From NCBI GenBank assembly GCA_022818135.1, contig JAFMSR010000014.1, positions 43,152,924 through 43,216,923 on the forward strand: a DNA stretch of 64,000 nucleotides, read 5' to 3'. Source of the stretch: Saxidomus purpurata (lineage: Eukaryota > Mollusca > Bivalvia > Venerida > Veneridae). Each line of letters begins with the position of its first letter. Position 1 is the stretch's first letter. Made by a program: the position numbers and the translations under genes. The notes under the pieces are model-generated. The model worked only from the letters and a program-made list of their open reading frames with translations, ran no database searches and was not told the origin of the DNA. Of this stretch, positions 23,406 to 35,282 are shown in pieces.

Positions 23406-24687
23406 TTAGCTAACTTGGCACAAAGTGCCAGAGTGAGCTATTAGGATCGCTTTCCGTCCGGGGTCCGTCGTACGTCGTACGTCTGTCCATCCGTCCGTCC
23501 GTCCGTCTGTCCATCCGTCCACCATTTCCTTCAAACGACATCTTCTCTGAAACCACTGGGCCAATGTTGATGAAACTTTGCAGGGATGGTCCTTGCATTA
23601 AGTTCTATCAAATCTATACAAAGAATTCCATTCCATGCAGAACTCTGGTTGCTACGGCAACAAATAGGAAAAACTTTTAAAATCTTCTTCTCTGAAACCA
23701 CAAGGCATAGAGCTTAGATATTTGGCATGTAGCATTGTCTAGTGGACCTCTACCAAGACTGTTCAAATTATGAGCCCTGGGTCAAAATTGACACCGCGCG
23801 GGTGGTCACTTAGTTTTGCAAAGGCTTACATTGTATATAGGAAAAACTTTAAAAATCTTCTTCTCTGAAACCACAAGGCCTGGAGCTTAGATACTTGGCA
23901 TGTAGCATTGTCTAATGGACCTTTAACAAGATTGTTCAAATTATGGCCCCATGGTCATAACTGACCCTGACCAGGGGGTCACTTGGTTTAACATAGGCTT
24001 AAATAGGAAAAACTTTAAAAATCTTTTTCTCTGAAACCACAAGGCCTGGAGCTTAGATATTTTGCATGTGGCATTGTCTAGTGGACTTGTACCAAGATTG
24101 TTCAAATCATGAGCCCCGGGTCAAAACTGACCCTGCCCGGGGGGTCACTTGGTTTTACATAGGTTTATATAGGAAAAACTTTAGAAATCTTCTTCTCTGA
24201 AATCACTAGGCCTAGAGCTTAAATACTTAGCATGTGGCATCGTCTAGTGGACCTCTTCTAAGAGTGTTCAAAGTATGAGCCCTGGGTCAAAATTGACCCC
24301 GCCCGGGGGGTCACTTGGTTTTACATAGGCTCATATAGGAAATCTTAGAAAATCTTTTCTCTGAAACCACAAGGCCTAGAGTTTAGATATCTAGCATGTA
24401 GCATTGTCTAGTGGACCTTTACCAAGATTGTTCAAATCATGACCCCCTGGTCAAAATCTAACCTTCCCGGAGTGCGGGGGGGGGGGGGGGGTTGCACTAG
24501 ATTTCACATAGGCTTATATAGGGAAAACTTTAAGAAAAATACAAGGCCAACAGGCAAATAATAGATATTTGAAATGTTACTTAGCATTGTGTAGTAGACC
24601 TCTATTAATTATGTTAGAATCATCACCCATTTTATTATAGCAAATGGTAGTCAGGTGAGCGATTTAGGGCCACCATGGCCCTCTTGT
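23406..24687 (-). mobile_element. Helitron-like element, family alpha, inverted copy
   Basis: On the minus strand the 5' end is ACAAGAG with the hairpin GGGCCATGGTGGCCC and GCTCACCTGACTACC. The core has about six diverged 165-bp units like those at 11.3 kb. A GTCC/GACG-type microsatellite lies at 23455-23522. The 3' end has the hairpin TGGCACTTTGTGCCA then AGTTAGCTAA. A run of about 20 G on the plus strand lies near 24474-24493. A spurious 62-codon frame crosses the microsatellite. Confidence 0.78.
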
Positions 24688-26042
24688 TTGCATTACATCT
24701 TGCTTTTTTCTGTATTTGTTGTTTGCAATATAGTACGTGAAAGACTAGAAATCATGATAATTTTATAAAGAAAGCAGTCAAATCTACATTTGACTATTCG
24801 AACCTATATATAAAATATAAAGAAAATAAGGGTACACGTAACTTCTATGAAAACAAACCTCAACTACGTTTACCATGAAGCCTCACTGGATGCCTGTATT
24901 ACTGTTAACTTTCATTTCTTTCTAGTCCCTCGTTTACATCTGTCTCTATTAAATGCCAAAGCAATGTCCAAATACAATCTACAATGACTCATAAAGGTCT
25001 TATTTACGATTATTTATCAATATCAATAATCAAACTATTTAAGTATACAAGTTCTCTAAAGCAGGAGAGTCTAAGGTGTTTTTATTTATTGTTTGCCAGT
25101 CTAAGATATGATCGTAGTATTTTGGACCAAGCCTTTCTTTTGTTTGAATTGCGCTTATTCATGCATGACCGTATTCTATCAAAGGTATTTTCTGTGCAAA
25201 AATGCTACGTTTACAGACTGAAGTATTTTCGTTTGCCTTTAATTTTCTCCGATCATTAAAAAATGATTCTGTTTTTTTTTGTCGAGAGTGAGATATCAAT
25301 ATGTCAAAAAAAGAGAGAATAAAACAGCTTTATGTGCCGCAATATAGTTTCGGTAATGAAAGGGAAAAACGAGCAATTTAAATTAAGAGGAGAACATTAA
25401 AGGCCAATAAAAACTTTACTACATGTATCTCTTTTTTAAGGAAAAACCTTTAGTCTATTTGTAGTTGAAATTGATTAAAAATTGTAAGGAATTTCGTTTT
25501 TATTTTTTCATTTCTTATTTTTGCAAAAAGAAATTTAGTTGGTTTTTTTTTGCTCGACTATTGAAAAATTAAGCAAAACGAAAAATCGGATATAAATCCC
25601 ATTTTGATTGCAAATAGGGTTATGCATTTTTTAAAAACAATTTGGTGGTACATGTACGAAACATTTCGTGTTGAAACCTACAGGCTCGCTTTAAAAAGGT
25701 ATTTTTATTAGTTTTAAATTGTTCGTTCAATGTTTTGATTGACAGAAAAGAGATTTACATCGCAACAGGTTTCAAGCATTGAATGCATGCAACATGTGGA
25801 CAAAGAAAATGATGTTGATATTTCAGTTGTTACAGCACTAATTTAAAAGTGCTTCTCTGAAAAACAGAGACTTTACAAACAAATATCTCATAATTACAAG
25901 CCAATACATTTTACCATGGCAGTAAAACGTCTGTCGACAATTAAGTCCAGCGCGCCAACGTGTATTCATAAAGCCAATATAAATGTCAGTACTCTTCAGA
26001 TTTAGCACTCAATTGCATTTTTATATTTTAAACATGTTAACA
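24688..26042. other. Unassigned; downstream side of the GPCR gene
   Basis: No exon or known repeat was recognised. A 91-codon plus-strand frame at 24984-25259 has no supporting signals. Confidence 0.4.
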
Positions 26043-26048
26043 TTTATT
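26043..26048 (-). promoter_or_regulatory. Possible polyadenylation signal of the GPCR gene
   Basis: The minus strand reads AATAAA here, about 560 bp past the GPCR stop codon. It is the first consensus hexamer I noted past the 145-bp repeats. Use is not proven. Confidence 0.35.
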
Positions 26049-26221
26049 GACATATCGCATGTACAATCAGACAACGTTAAGTTATTACATGTAGCCCTGT
26101 TATACATGTAACAATCGCGAATGAGAAAAGTATTTTGTTGTCTATAAGCATCCTCTTTGACACCAAAAAGTTGTTCTATTATTACATCATAACGATTAAC
26201 TTCGTATGCATTATTGTCGTT

Positions 26222-26650
26222 ATGCTGCGCATATATACGGCAATATTTTTAAATGAATCTGTAAATAACATGAGCACATATTAGCATATTAGCATATGTA
26301 ATGAAGAAAACATTCTATGCTAATAACTTCAGTTCTAGCTGGCCATTAGGTGAACAAATAAAATTACTTATAATGCGCATATACTATACACGGCAATAGT
26401 CTAAGACGAATCTGTACATAATATCAGCACATATTAGCATATAGAATGAAACAAATAGTCTATGCTAATAACTTCAGTTCTAGATGGCAATTAGGTGAAC
26501 AAATAAAATTACTCATGCTGCGCATACACTATACACGGCACTAGTCTAAGACGAATCTGTACATAATATCAGCACATATTAGCATATAGAATAAAACAAA
26601 TAGTCTATGCTAATAACTTCAATTCTAGATGGCCATTAGGTGTACAAACA
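26222..26650. repeat. 145-bp tandem triplication of the GPCR 3' end
   Basis: The motif CTATGCTAATAACTTCA starts at 26315, 26460 and 26605, exactly 145 bp apart. Units also share GCGCATA, CACGGCA, CAGCACATATTAGCAT and TAGGTGAACAAATAAAATTA-like text. The third unit holds the real stop codon and last codons of the GPCR. The two downstream units keep a nearly identical coding tail and stop. Confidence 0.9.
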
Positions 26651-27473
26651 TAATCACTGCCGTCATTATCGTTAACCTCACATGCTTGATATTCCCTTCC
26701 ACCGTTGCTAGAACATTGCTTTGTTTTCGAGGCTCTGTATAGAACTTTTGTTGTCGGGGGCGATGCGCGATTTGTAATGGTACAAGGCCGGCACTGTGTC
26801 AGAACTCTCCTGAAAGCCATCTTGAATTTTGTCGATGACAAACTATAAATAACTGGATTACCAGCACTGTTGATATACATCATAAGTCTTGCAAACCAGA
26901 TGATATTGTAGTAAGCTTCGATGCCAACGTGGTTAAGCTCTTCCACCGGTGTGAATATTTGCCATAAACTTACCACCCGAATAGGGCACATTGACACAAA
27001 GAATAATATCATTATCAAAACCAGTGTTCGCACGACCTGCTTTCTTGCCCTAAGAGTAGTTTGAGCTCTCATGTCATTTGACATTATCATCGACAACTTA
27101 TCGGACATTAACCTTTTGATAATTCTTGAATACATATAGATAAGCACGAAAAACGGGATGAGGAAAAAGGCAACATTGTTGGCGACTATAAACACTTTAT
27201 GCCATAATACAAGAACAAGTGTTCGGCAGACCTGAACGCTTGATCCGTCATAGAATTCTGCATCTTCTAGTGTTGTGATAAACAAGAACGGAGATGTACA
27301 TACAAACGCAATTATCCACAGCGCGAATATGATTTTTACTGTTGCTGTGTCGGAACAATTATAGAGGTTCTTAAATGGATAGATGATGGAGTAGAAACGC
27401 TCTGTTGTCATGGCAATCATTGTCAATATAGACACATGAAGCATACCGTTCTCAAGGAGAGGTACCAATTTAC
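26605..27473 (-). CDS. Class A (rhodopsin-like) peptide-type GPCR, 3' terminal coding exon (partial)
   Basis: A seven-helix plasma-membrane receptor, here TM3 to the C-terminus (about 289 residues). TM3 starts KLVPLLENG and ends at T-E-R-F-Y (DRY position). TM4 has its Trp (ALWIIAF). The second extracellular loop has the Cys in VQVCRT. TM5 has Pro in FFLIPFF. TM6 ends SMCPIR, so the usual Trp of CWxP is Met. TM7 has NSAGNPVIY, followed by KFKMAFRR. A long polar tail with CRPC (possible palmitoylation) ends LELKLLA. The exon begins after a poly-T/CAG acceptor on a GT that would complete a TGT Cys codon, the expected TM3 disulfide Cys, if the upstream exon ends in T. Helices 1-2 were not found. 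Closest by eye to TRH/ghrelin-type receptors; ligand unknown. The open frame into the intron to 27507 is not coding. Confidence 0.93.
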
Positions 27474-27495
27474 CTGAAAATAAAAAAAAACAGCC
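27474..27495 (-). promoter_or_regulatory. Splice acceptor of the GPCR exon
   Basis: The minus strand reads a long T run, ATTTTCAG, then the exon GTAAATTGG. The position (start of TM3) and phase 1 fit a conserved-Cys-splitting intron. The in-frame Met upstream of it would give a start in the middle of TM3's lead-in, so it is not used here. Confidence 0.8.
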
Positions 27496-28826
27496 GTGTA
27501 ATTCCATTAATCGTACTGTAAATTTCTATTCTGTTACCCGGAGAAGTGTTTGTGTCTCAGCGCTATTCTTTCTTAAACGATAGCGTGAGCAGACACAATT
27601 GTCTGTTCTAAGCTAGTGTCAATAAAGTAACCGAATACAAAAGATTATATCGTCCAACAATTTACGACTACTTGCAATACTGCGATATTTCAGTTTAAAT
27701 AAGCAAAGAAATGAGTTATTTCTCATTCATGTACTGTTGACCTATGACCTGACCTTTGACTCAAGAACTTCATGCTGAAATAAATTTTAATTAATCTTGA
27801 CACATGTAGTTCTTTCGTATTCAAGTCGTAAGTCGCCCGAAAGCCTTTCTTAATTTTGCAATATCATGGAAAAACCTACTTCGCTATATTTCTAACTTGT
27901 ACATATCGATTTTAAAAGCAAAAGAATGTTTTAAGTTCAAATCTTTCTTGGTAAAATATGAGCTTGTGCTCCTAGGACTTAAAAGCAACGAGCTTCAGCC
28001 TTGACAACTGTCTACAAAACGCAATTTATAAACGACAAACTAAGGAATTTTGAATTTGCAATACAACTGATTTATTAAAATAACGGAAATTAAAACACTT
28101 CGATAGTTTTCGGACTTGCAGTACCTTTAATGAGGAACAGTTTTGAAAAAAACAGTGAAATATTTATAAAAGTCATCTTCGTAAGATTGGTGGCAAACAT
28201 TATAATAAACTTTCAGTAGTGGCTGAAGTGTTTCTTAGATAGACCACTTGTTGGCCTCTTACTATATCGATGTTTATAAGTGCAATACATAGATAAAATA
28301 AGCAGCATTAATGAGCTCTTACATAATGGCAATTAAGTTAAAACCTTATTTCCATCGTTGGTAAGATGTTGTGAATTTATTGTTCGGTATTTTGTGTCTA
28401 GGTCGTTGTAACATAAACAGATAGGAAAATAAATTAAGAACATTATCATTTCGTAACTGATCCGGAAATATATTTTCAGAAACAAATTATCTCTGCTGGC
28501 TGAATGACAGTCTAGACGAATTTGGTTGTAGAAGGAGTTTGCCGTCTTACATAAAACAAAATGGTAATTGACTCTTTTTGTGTAGGACGGAGATTGCCCT
28601 CTGTTTTTGCCAAACACAATTACCTTTATGTCACAAAAAAAATTATTGTTCAATCAGATTTCATCAGTAATATAGTCTTTATTGCATCTATTTATTAATA
28701 AGCTAACTTGACACAAACATATATCAACGATTTCATTATACATGTATTCTTAAATAATAAAGACAATAAATTACATTCAATATCGAGGAAGGATATTACA
28801 GACAAAGTATATCAAAAATATTATTT
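27496..28826. other. Probable GPCR intron, no recognised content
   Basis: No TM1-TM2 exon was found on the minus strand here. A minus-strand 106-codon frame at 28333-28653 has no GPCR motifs and is at chance length. Confidence 0.4.
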
Positions 28827-29862
28827 TTAGCTCGACTATTCGGAGAATATGGAGAGCTATTACAGTCACTTGTGCGTCGGCGTTGCTTCTTTGGTTAAAG
28901 TTTTGCCTGCTAAGTACTATCATGCACATATCTCAGTAACCACTTATGATATTGACTTGAAACTTTGTTCATGTCTTTAGGGGTGTCATACAATCAAGTC
29001 AGATAACTCTTGTATAAATTTAGTACAAATTATGGCCCTTGTTTGACTTTGAAAATTTGGTTAAAGTTTTGCCTGCTAGGTACTATCATGCACATATTTC
29101 AGTAACCACCTGAAACTTCGTTAATGTCTCTAGGGGTGTCACACAGTCAAGTCTGATAACTCTTGTATAAATTTAGTACCTAATTATGGCCCTTGTTTGA
29201 CTTTGTAAATTTGGTTAAAGTTTTGCCGGCTAGGTACTAAATTTGGTTAAAGTTTTGCCTGCTAGGTACTATCATGCACATATCTCAGTAACCACTTATA
29301 ATATAAACTTGAAACTTTGTAAATGTCTTTAGGGGTGTCATTCAGTCAAGTCAGATAACTCTTGTTTAAATTTAGTTCAAATTATGGCCCTTGTTTGACT
29401 TTGAAAATTTGGTTAAAGTTTTGCCTGCTAGGTACTATCATGCACATATCTCAGTAACCACTTATGATATTGACTTGAACTTTGTTAATGTCTTAAGGGG
29501 TGTCACAGAGTCAAGTCAGATAACTCTTGTTTAAATTAAGTGCAAATTATGGCCCTTGTTTGACTTTGAAAATTTGGTTAAAGTTTTGCATGCAAGGTAC
29601 TATCATGTACATATCTCAGTAACCACTTATGGTTGTTATATCAAACTTAGCAATAGTGTTTAGGGGTACATTTTGTATCAAACAATTAATTTACCAAAAA
29701 TTAAATATATAGTGATAGATTTTGACTTTTTTATGATTCAACTTTCCTAGTTTATACTTAATAGTTAGCAGAATTTTGTTTTGCTATTATACTGATAAAA
29801 GTTTTGTTTTATTAGCAAACACCCACAATAGTCGAGCTTGCTGTCTTATGGACAGCTCTTGT
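28827..29862 (-). mobile_element. Helitron-like element, family beta, about 1 kb
   Basis: Termini match 7334-7866: the minus strand starts ACAAGAG with GCTGTCCATAAGACAGC and ends TATTCTCCGAATA, GTCGAGCTAA. The core has about five units of roughly 160 bp, with a partial extra duplication near 29210-29260 (GGCTAGGTACTAAATTTGG). It probably lies in the GPCR intron. Confidence 0.8.
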
Positions 29863-30280
29863 TTACTCTAGAATGGAATTTGTAACCAAATACTTGTTTA
29901 TATAAGACTACAATCATGCCAATACGTCAAAAATAACTTAAAAAACTGACCAAGTGTAGGTGCATTTTGTACTGTTTGCCACATACTTTATATTGTAATT
30001 TTGTCTGTGAATATTCTTCCTATATTTTCGATGTCATTCTAGGCGTTACCCTTTACACTGTTACACGTGTCTGTATCGTAAGATATTTCTTATTATTATA
30101 TATTTTTCGGTGGTTTATCGAAATATAACGGTGGATTATATCCTGATAAACTCACTGTTCACTGAGTGAAATTATCAAATTCTTCTACCCGGTTTAACGC
30201 CAAAATATATACCGATCGTCACGAACGCAGGAAACCATACGACGATGACGTCGTTAAAATAACGTCATGTTTGTTTAAGA

Positions 30281-30446
30281 AATAATAAATGCCTCCCTGT
30301 ATTTTATCGTTGAATAAAATAAAGTCAGGAATTTGGATGCGTAGTAATTAAATCACGAGTGCGTAGCACGAGTGATTTAATTTTTCGCATCCAAATGACT
30401 GACTGTATTTTATTCAATGATAAAATATAGGGAACAATTTATTATT
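30281..30446. repeat. Long palindrome, about 166 bp
   Basis: AATAATAAAT on the left mirrors ATTTATTATT on the right. Inner arms include TTGAATAAAATAAAGTCAG and CATTTGGATGCG-like text. The centre is CACGAGTGCGTAGCACGAGTG. Pairing covers most of the length with small internal loops. Confidence 0.82.
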
Positions 30447-30751
30447 TCGATTCTAACACGTTATTTTCTTTGAAAACGATCCCGAACTTTATGCGTAGTA
30501 GTACATCATTGTAACCTTAAAACGCGAGATACGATTGGACGCGTTTGTTTACATACGTCACGTCGTTACGTCATTTAAGGCACGTCGTCCTTGGAAAAAC
30601 GTGCTATATTATCGTAAAATAAAATACAGGCTTTTTCCCTATATGTTTATATAGGAAAAACAGCCGCTTGTGTTATAATATGCTTTCTGATGACGTTTCC
30701 CGCGATTTTAGACATTTTATTGAAACAAACTCAACAAAAGTAGAGTATCGA

Positions 30752-30874
30752 TGTAATATCACGATAATTTCACTCGTGAGCACCAAAAGTAGTTATTTTC
30801 ACTCGTGGCTGCGCCACTCGTGAAAATATCACTTTTGCTACCCACTCGGTGAAATTATAACGTGATATTATACC
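30752..30874. repeat. Long palindrome, about 123 bp
   Basis: TAATATCACG on the left mirrors CGTGATATTA on the right, with the centre CACTCGTGGCTGCGCCACTCGTG. Same family as 19575-19725. Confidence 0.8.
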
Positions 30875-31047
30875 GGAACCAACAATTATTCTCTATTTCA
30901 TTTCGCGTATATATGTTGTTTGACCATGTTTATAAGAATTCCTTAAGAAGGCCTCATTTTATATAAAATATACTATCAACTAATGTATATCATTTAACAT
31001 ATTACTGTGTTGATTGAACGATCCATCTTCTGAAAATAAAGATTCAA

Positions 31048-31089
<42 letters not shown>

Positions 31090-31106
31090 TATTATTATTA
31101 TTATTT
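31048..31106. repeat. (CAT)n/(ATT)n microsatellite
   Basis: About 13 CAT repeats pass directly into ATT repeats. Confidence 0.97.
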
Positions 31107-34100
31107 TATATCTATTGAAGTGTAAAATTTAGTTTTAACATAGCATGGAACAGAGGCTTGACATAGCCACTGTTGATTAGTTAAACCATTAAAACCAAGT
31201 CATATGTAATTATGTATCAAGACTGTTATAATTTAATTCTACCTTGTTTACTGTAGTTTTAGGAGGTTTAACATTTTGTTTCCAGTAATCATAGCAACCA
31301 GTCAATTGTTTTCTTACTTTTAAACACGAAAGTAAAATAGACATCATATTCATTGATTGATAAAAATACTGTGCAATGTCGTGTCTAAAACTTAGAAAAA
31401 TTCTAAATAATGTCTGGCCAAATTTTATATACAATATATAATATATAATTATAGTATTTGCATAGAATGTCATATTGCATTTCGCCTAATCTTGTTTGTC
31501 TTCTCTTGCAGTATTTCGAAAACTGCAGCCAGATTAATTTGTTTATTTGTTTTGTAAGGAAATGAGATACGACAGCAGCCTGATCGCAAAACTAATTACT
31601 TAGAGTCCCCAAAAGTCATACACATTTGTTGTAGGAAATCTTACTGCAGCTCAAAGACAATAAAGGTAATATTATGAGTCTTGTAGCACTTTTATCATCA
31701 AAATCGACCTTTGCAATAACAGGAACTTCAAACAAATATAAATCGCAGAGGAAATATAAAAAGCAACAACACAAAACAACAACACACCATTTTTCGGTTT
31801 TGACACCGGCCGTATGCTTGGAAACAGTATGGCTTGGACAATTCTGGTGTAGATCAAGTGTTTCAATACCGAATTCAAACCCAGTACCTAAATACATGTA
31901 ACTTTCAACTCTATCATCTTCTACCCATCTTTCGTAAGTTAGTCAGTTTGAAATCCGGCAAAAACTAACTTTCAGCCTTGATCTTCATAAGACAGAGGAT
32001 TTGCGTATAACCTTGATTAAAATATGTCAGGATAAATGCACTGTCATCTATTTGAAATTCATAGTTCATCTGTTTTTAGAAAATAAATGATACAAATGAT
32101 ATTCTTTCGCATGACATAACTTCTTCAAAGTACTTCAGATTTACTAAGCAACTGCAGTGCAAACAACTTTGTCCACTCTGGAGCAGAAGTACTGACCGAC
32201 TGTAATGTTAATCTACGCAATAAAAGCGATCATGTCTGCTTCATTTCCTTATACAATGCACACTGAAGCATTGACCAGTTATCATTTGAGAATGCAGTTA
32301 TTGACAGAAGTTGCTAATACTGTCGTCTGTTCAACGTTTTGCTCAAAATAATCGTCGATTTTATGGAATCTCTTGATCATTTATGCCTGATTGGTTTTAC
32401 AAATGAAAAAAAGGTTCAGGGTTATCGTAAAATTTACCAGGTGAAGTTGCAATTTCGAAATGACGTATGTTAATATACACGCATAATTTAATTTCACTCA
32501 GAGATCCGAGTTTAATCAACTTGTTTAACACGCACGCTTTTTATACTGATTTGTGTCGTATAAAAGTATCTTTTATTCAGCGATTAATTTGATCCAGTGT
32601 TCTTCTTTTCATTTATTTTCAGTTCGGTCTCTGTGATGATTCAGGCATTTAAGGAGTACATATGACCATTATTGCCACGCTTGTTACGTGCACTCGGTTG
32701 ATAAAATAGGATTACAAGAACAAACTGGAATAAATGTCACTTTAAGTAGACTTTAGAGAAAGATTGCTAATCAGATCGAGTTTTTTGCATGGCGTTACGC
32801 AGATTTTATTATGAGACCGAAGCTCTTAGATTTTGGTTGAAAAACAAGGTTCTTCGAAATGCGTGAAATATCTGAAATCAAGAACTAAGAACGAATCATC
32901 AAATAAACATAATCCAGTAAAATTTCTGATTTTTTTTTCTGTATTTCTGAAATTATCTGTTGACACATTGTAAAGTGTTTCAAATGCATTTGTAATCTCC
33001 AAATAAACAGAGAGTGTAGCGGTGCCGTTAAACCAAGTTTTTAACAGATTTTCTCAAGTTTTACTTGATTGTGTGATTTATTTTAGCCAATACTTTTACA
33101 TTTTATGTTTATTTTAATCATTTTGGAGAAATTGTTTTTTTTAATCGTAAACTATGAACGGACCAGGTGTTAAAACATTGATATAATAAAATACAAAACG
33201 AAATTGTTTCGACTATAGTGCGTACATAAAAAAGTGACAGGCTTGTTAACAATTAAACACAAATTCTACAAACATACCAAATCCTACTGAACCAAAACCT
33301 GGTGAACCAAAACCTGGTAAAGGAAAACCATTCTCGAATAACGTTGAGGACAATATCTAGTTAAACACTATGATTTAACTGACATAGACATACCAACAGG
33401 CCTAAAACAGTTCATCTTGTGGCAAGCCTAAGATCGATCATTGGTACTGTCGGGAAATACGAATTTACCTGGAACGTTCTTGTCAAGAAATATAGAATCA
33501 TTCCATGCGAAACAGAAATTATAATTCAAGCAATGTTCTACTGATATTGTTTTTATAGAAACATGGGCTCTTTAATACTGTGTAACTTTGAAGCCAAGCA
33601 TCCTCCAAGCATCGAACCCTTAGTTTTTTTATCAGTTTCCTTTTAGCGTAAAACAAAACGAAAATAAAACACAAATTGCAACACAATAATAGGAGGAAAA
33701 TTGCCGTCCCTCATTTGCAATATCTGGTTCTTTGTGTTATGTTGATAACACTTTTAATGCACTTCTAGCTTAGTTTCGAAATTTAAAAAAAAAACATATT
33801 TGCACACTGAATCAGTAAAAAACAGACATTTATTGATCATTAATTTATATCTAATTTTTTAAAGTTTTGAAATTAAAATAAGATATACCGGTATAGAATA
33901 AATTAATAATGTCAACATTCCGGGTTCTTGGAATTTGATCACATACATAATAAAATGCTTCGTACTGTGATTTGTTTTTAAATTTTGTCTACAGGAAATT
34001 ATATTTCAACTAGACATCAATTGCATAAATATTAATAGAAAAACTGCATCATAAATGTGCATTAATGCTTTAAAAATTCGCTGACTGGCTGTATATTTTA

Positions 34101-35282
34101 TTTGTTTCGGGAAAGAGTGTTGTTTGTCACAATAATGAAAGATTTAGGTTGGTGTTAGTCTGTTAAGTCGATCATTATTTCTGTATCTTAATGGACATTA
34201 TACTCTGAATCAGATTGTTAAATGCAGAAAGAGACACATGAAGCCTTAAATCCCTATTATATAGCCATTTCATTGATATGTCTGGGGAACAAAGACGTGG
34301 GAAGTCAATGCAGATCATAAAGAATCATTTAAATTTTGCTTCTTATGAACTGAACATTAAATCTATGACAGACACTCTGATAAGCGTAATTTTTAAAGGA
34401 AAGTTGTTGGAGCAGTTTCTTCGTCACTTGTATCATTTGGAACCTCATAGATTTCAAAATCCAGGAAATATTTTGTGCTTCGGTGTCATTTCGATTACTC
34501 ATGTTCTTCTTGTAACCGTAGTTGAAATTAAGTGGAACATTGTAAAGACGGGATTCAAATGTGTCAAAAAAGTGTGATTGCGTTATCATTGTATTAAAAC
34601 ATAAAAAATGTCAATACATTTAAGTGTCCTTCATACGGGAAAAAATATGTTGGTTTAGTTAAAGATGTGAACTTTATTCCACTAGAAAGTGCACTTTAAT
34701 GTTTAAGGAAAGAGACAATAACTTTTTTTACATAATGTAACCTGATACAAATTAAGTTGATTGTTGTTGTTGTTAAACACCTCAACCAATGACTGTATTA
34801 TTCATTTTCTGTTGGTGTCAGCAAAAAAAAACAAAAGAAAAAAAAAAAAAAAAAACTTAAAAAGTCGTCACGACGCGTTTATGCGAAGGGCAAGAAAATC
34901 CTTTTTGTATCTTTAGATACTTGCAGGCTTTGAATATAATTATATGACGGTTTAAACTGTAATATTTTGAGCTCAATTTATAATTGTTACTTCTGTAATG
35001 TAATGCATACATATTTTATATGCTTAACTTCCCATTTCAAAAGTCTCTACCACTACTCTTGTTTGTTGCTGTCAATTGTCTGTTTTCGTTTGTATGTGTA
35101 TCCTTTGTTACCTTGTTCTTCCTTTGAATAGGAATTCGGGCTTTTAATGAGCCAATATGTTTTTTTACCGAGGATTAATTCTTTCAGAGTGTTTCAATAG
35201 TTATGAGCCTATAGGAAACTTGTACTACATTCACACATTTTCTTCGTTTGTGTTATAATCGTCATAATATCAGTTTGTGTTT
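31107..35282. other. Mostly unassigned; poly-A tract near 34825-34856
   Basis: Apart from a decayed MITE-B (listed separately) no feature was recognised. The 99-codon plus-strand frame at 34278-34577 has no domain or splice support. A short frame near 33276-33360 (N-P-T-E-P-K-P-G-E-P-K-P-G) is only 27 codons and repetitive. Confidence 0.35.
32820..33174 (-). mobile_element. Decayed MITE-B copy
   Basis: CTCTTAGATTTTGGTTGAAAAA, about 180 bp in, GTGTAGCGGTGCCGTTAAACC, and later TACATTTTATGTTTATTTTA follow the MITE-B order in reverse. Terminal repeats are degraded. Confidence 0.55.

Larger units (their letters stand above)
30095..30895 (+). repeat. CRE/palindrome repeat interrupted by a second palindrome
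   Basis: TACCCGG, GGAAACCATACGACGATGAC and GACGTTTCCCGCGATTTT occur in the same order as at 19396-19520. Here about 400 bp containing the palindrome 30281-30446 separates the halves. I read this as one element inserted in another. Confidence 0.65.

Noticed and set aside
27474..27507. Upstream Met as the GPCR start
   Set aside because: These codons cover a poly-T/CAG splice acceptor, and the protein would lack TM1-TM2.
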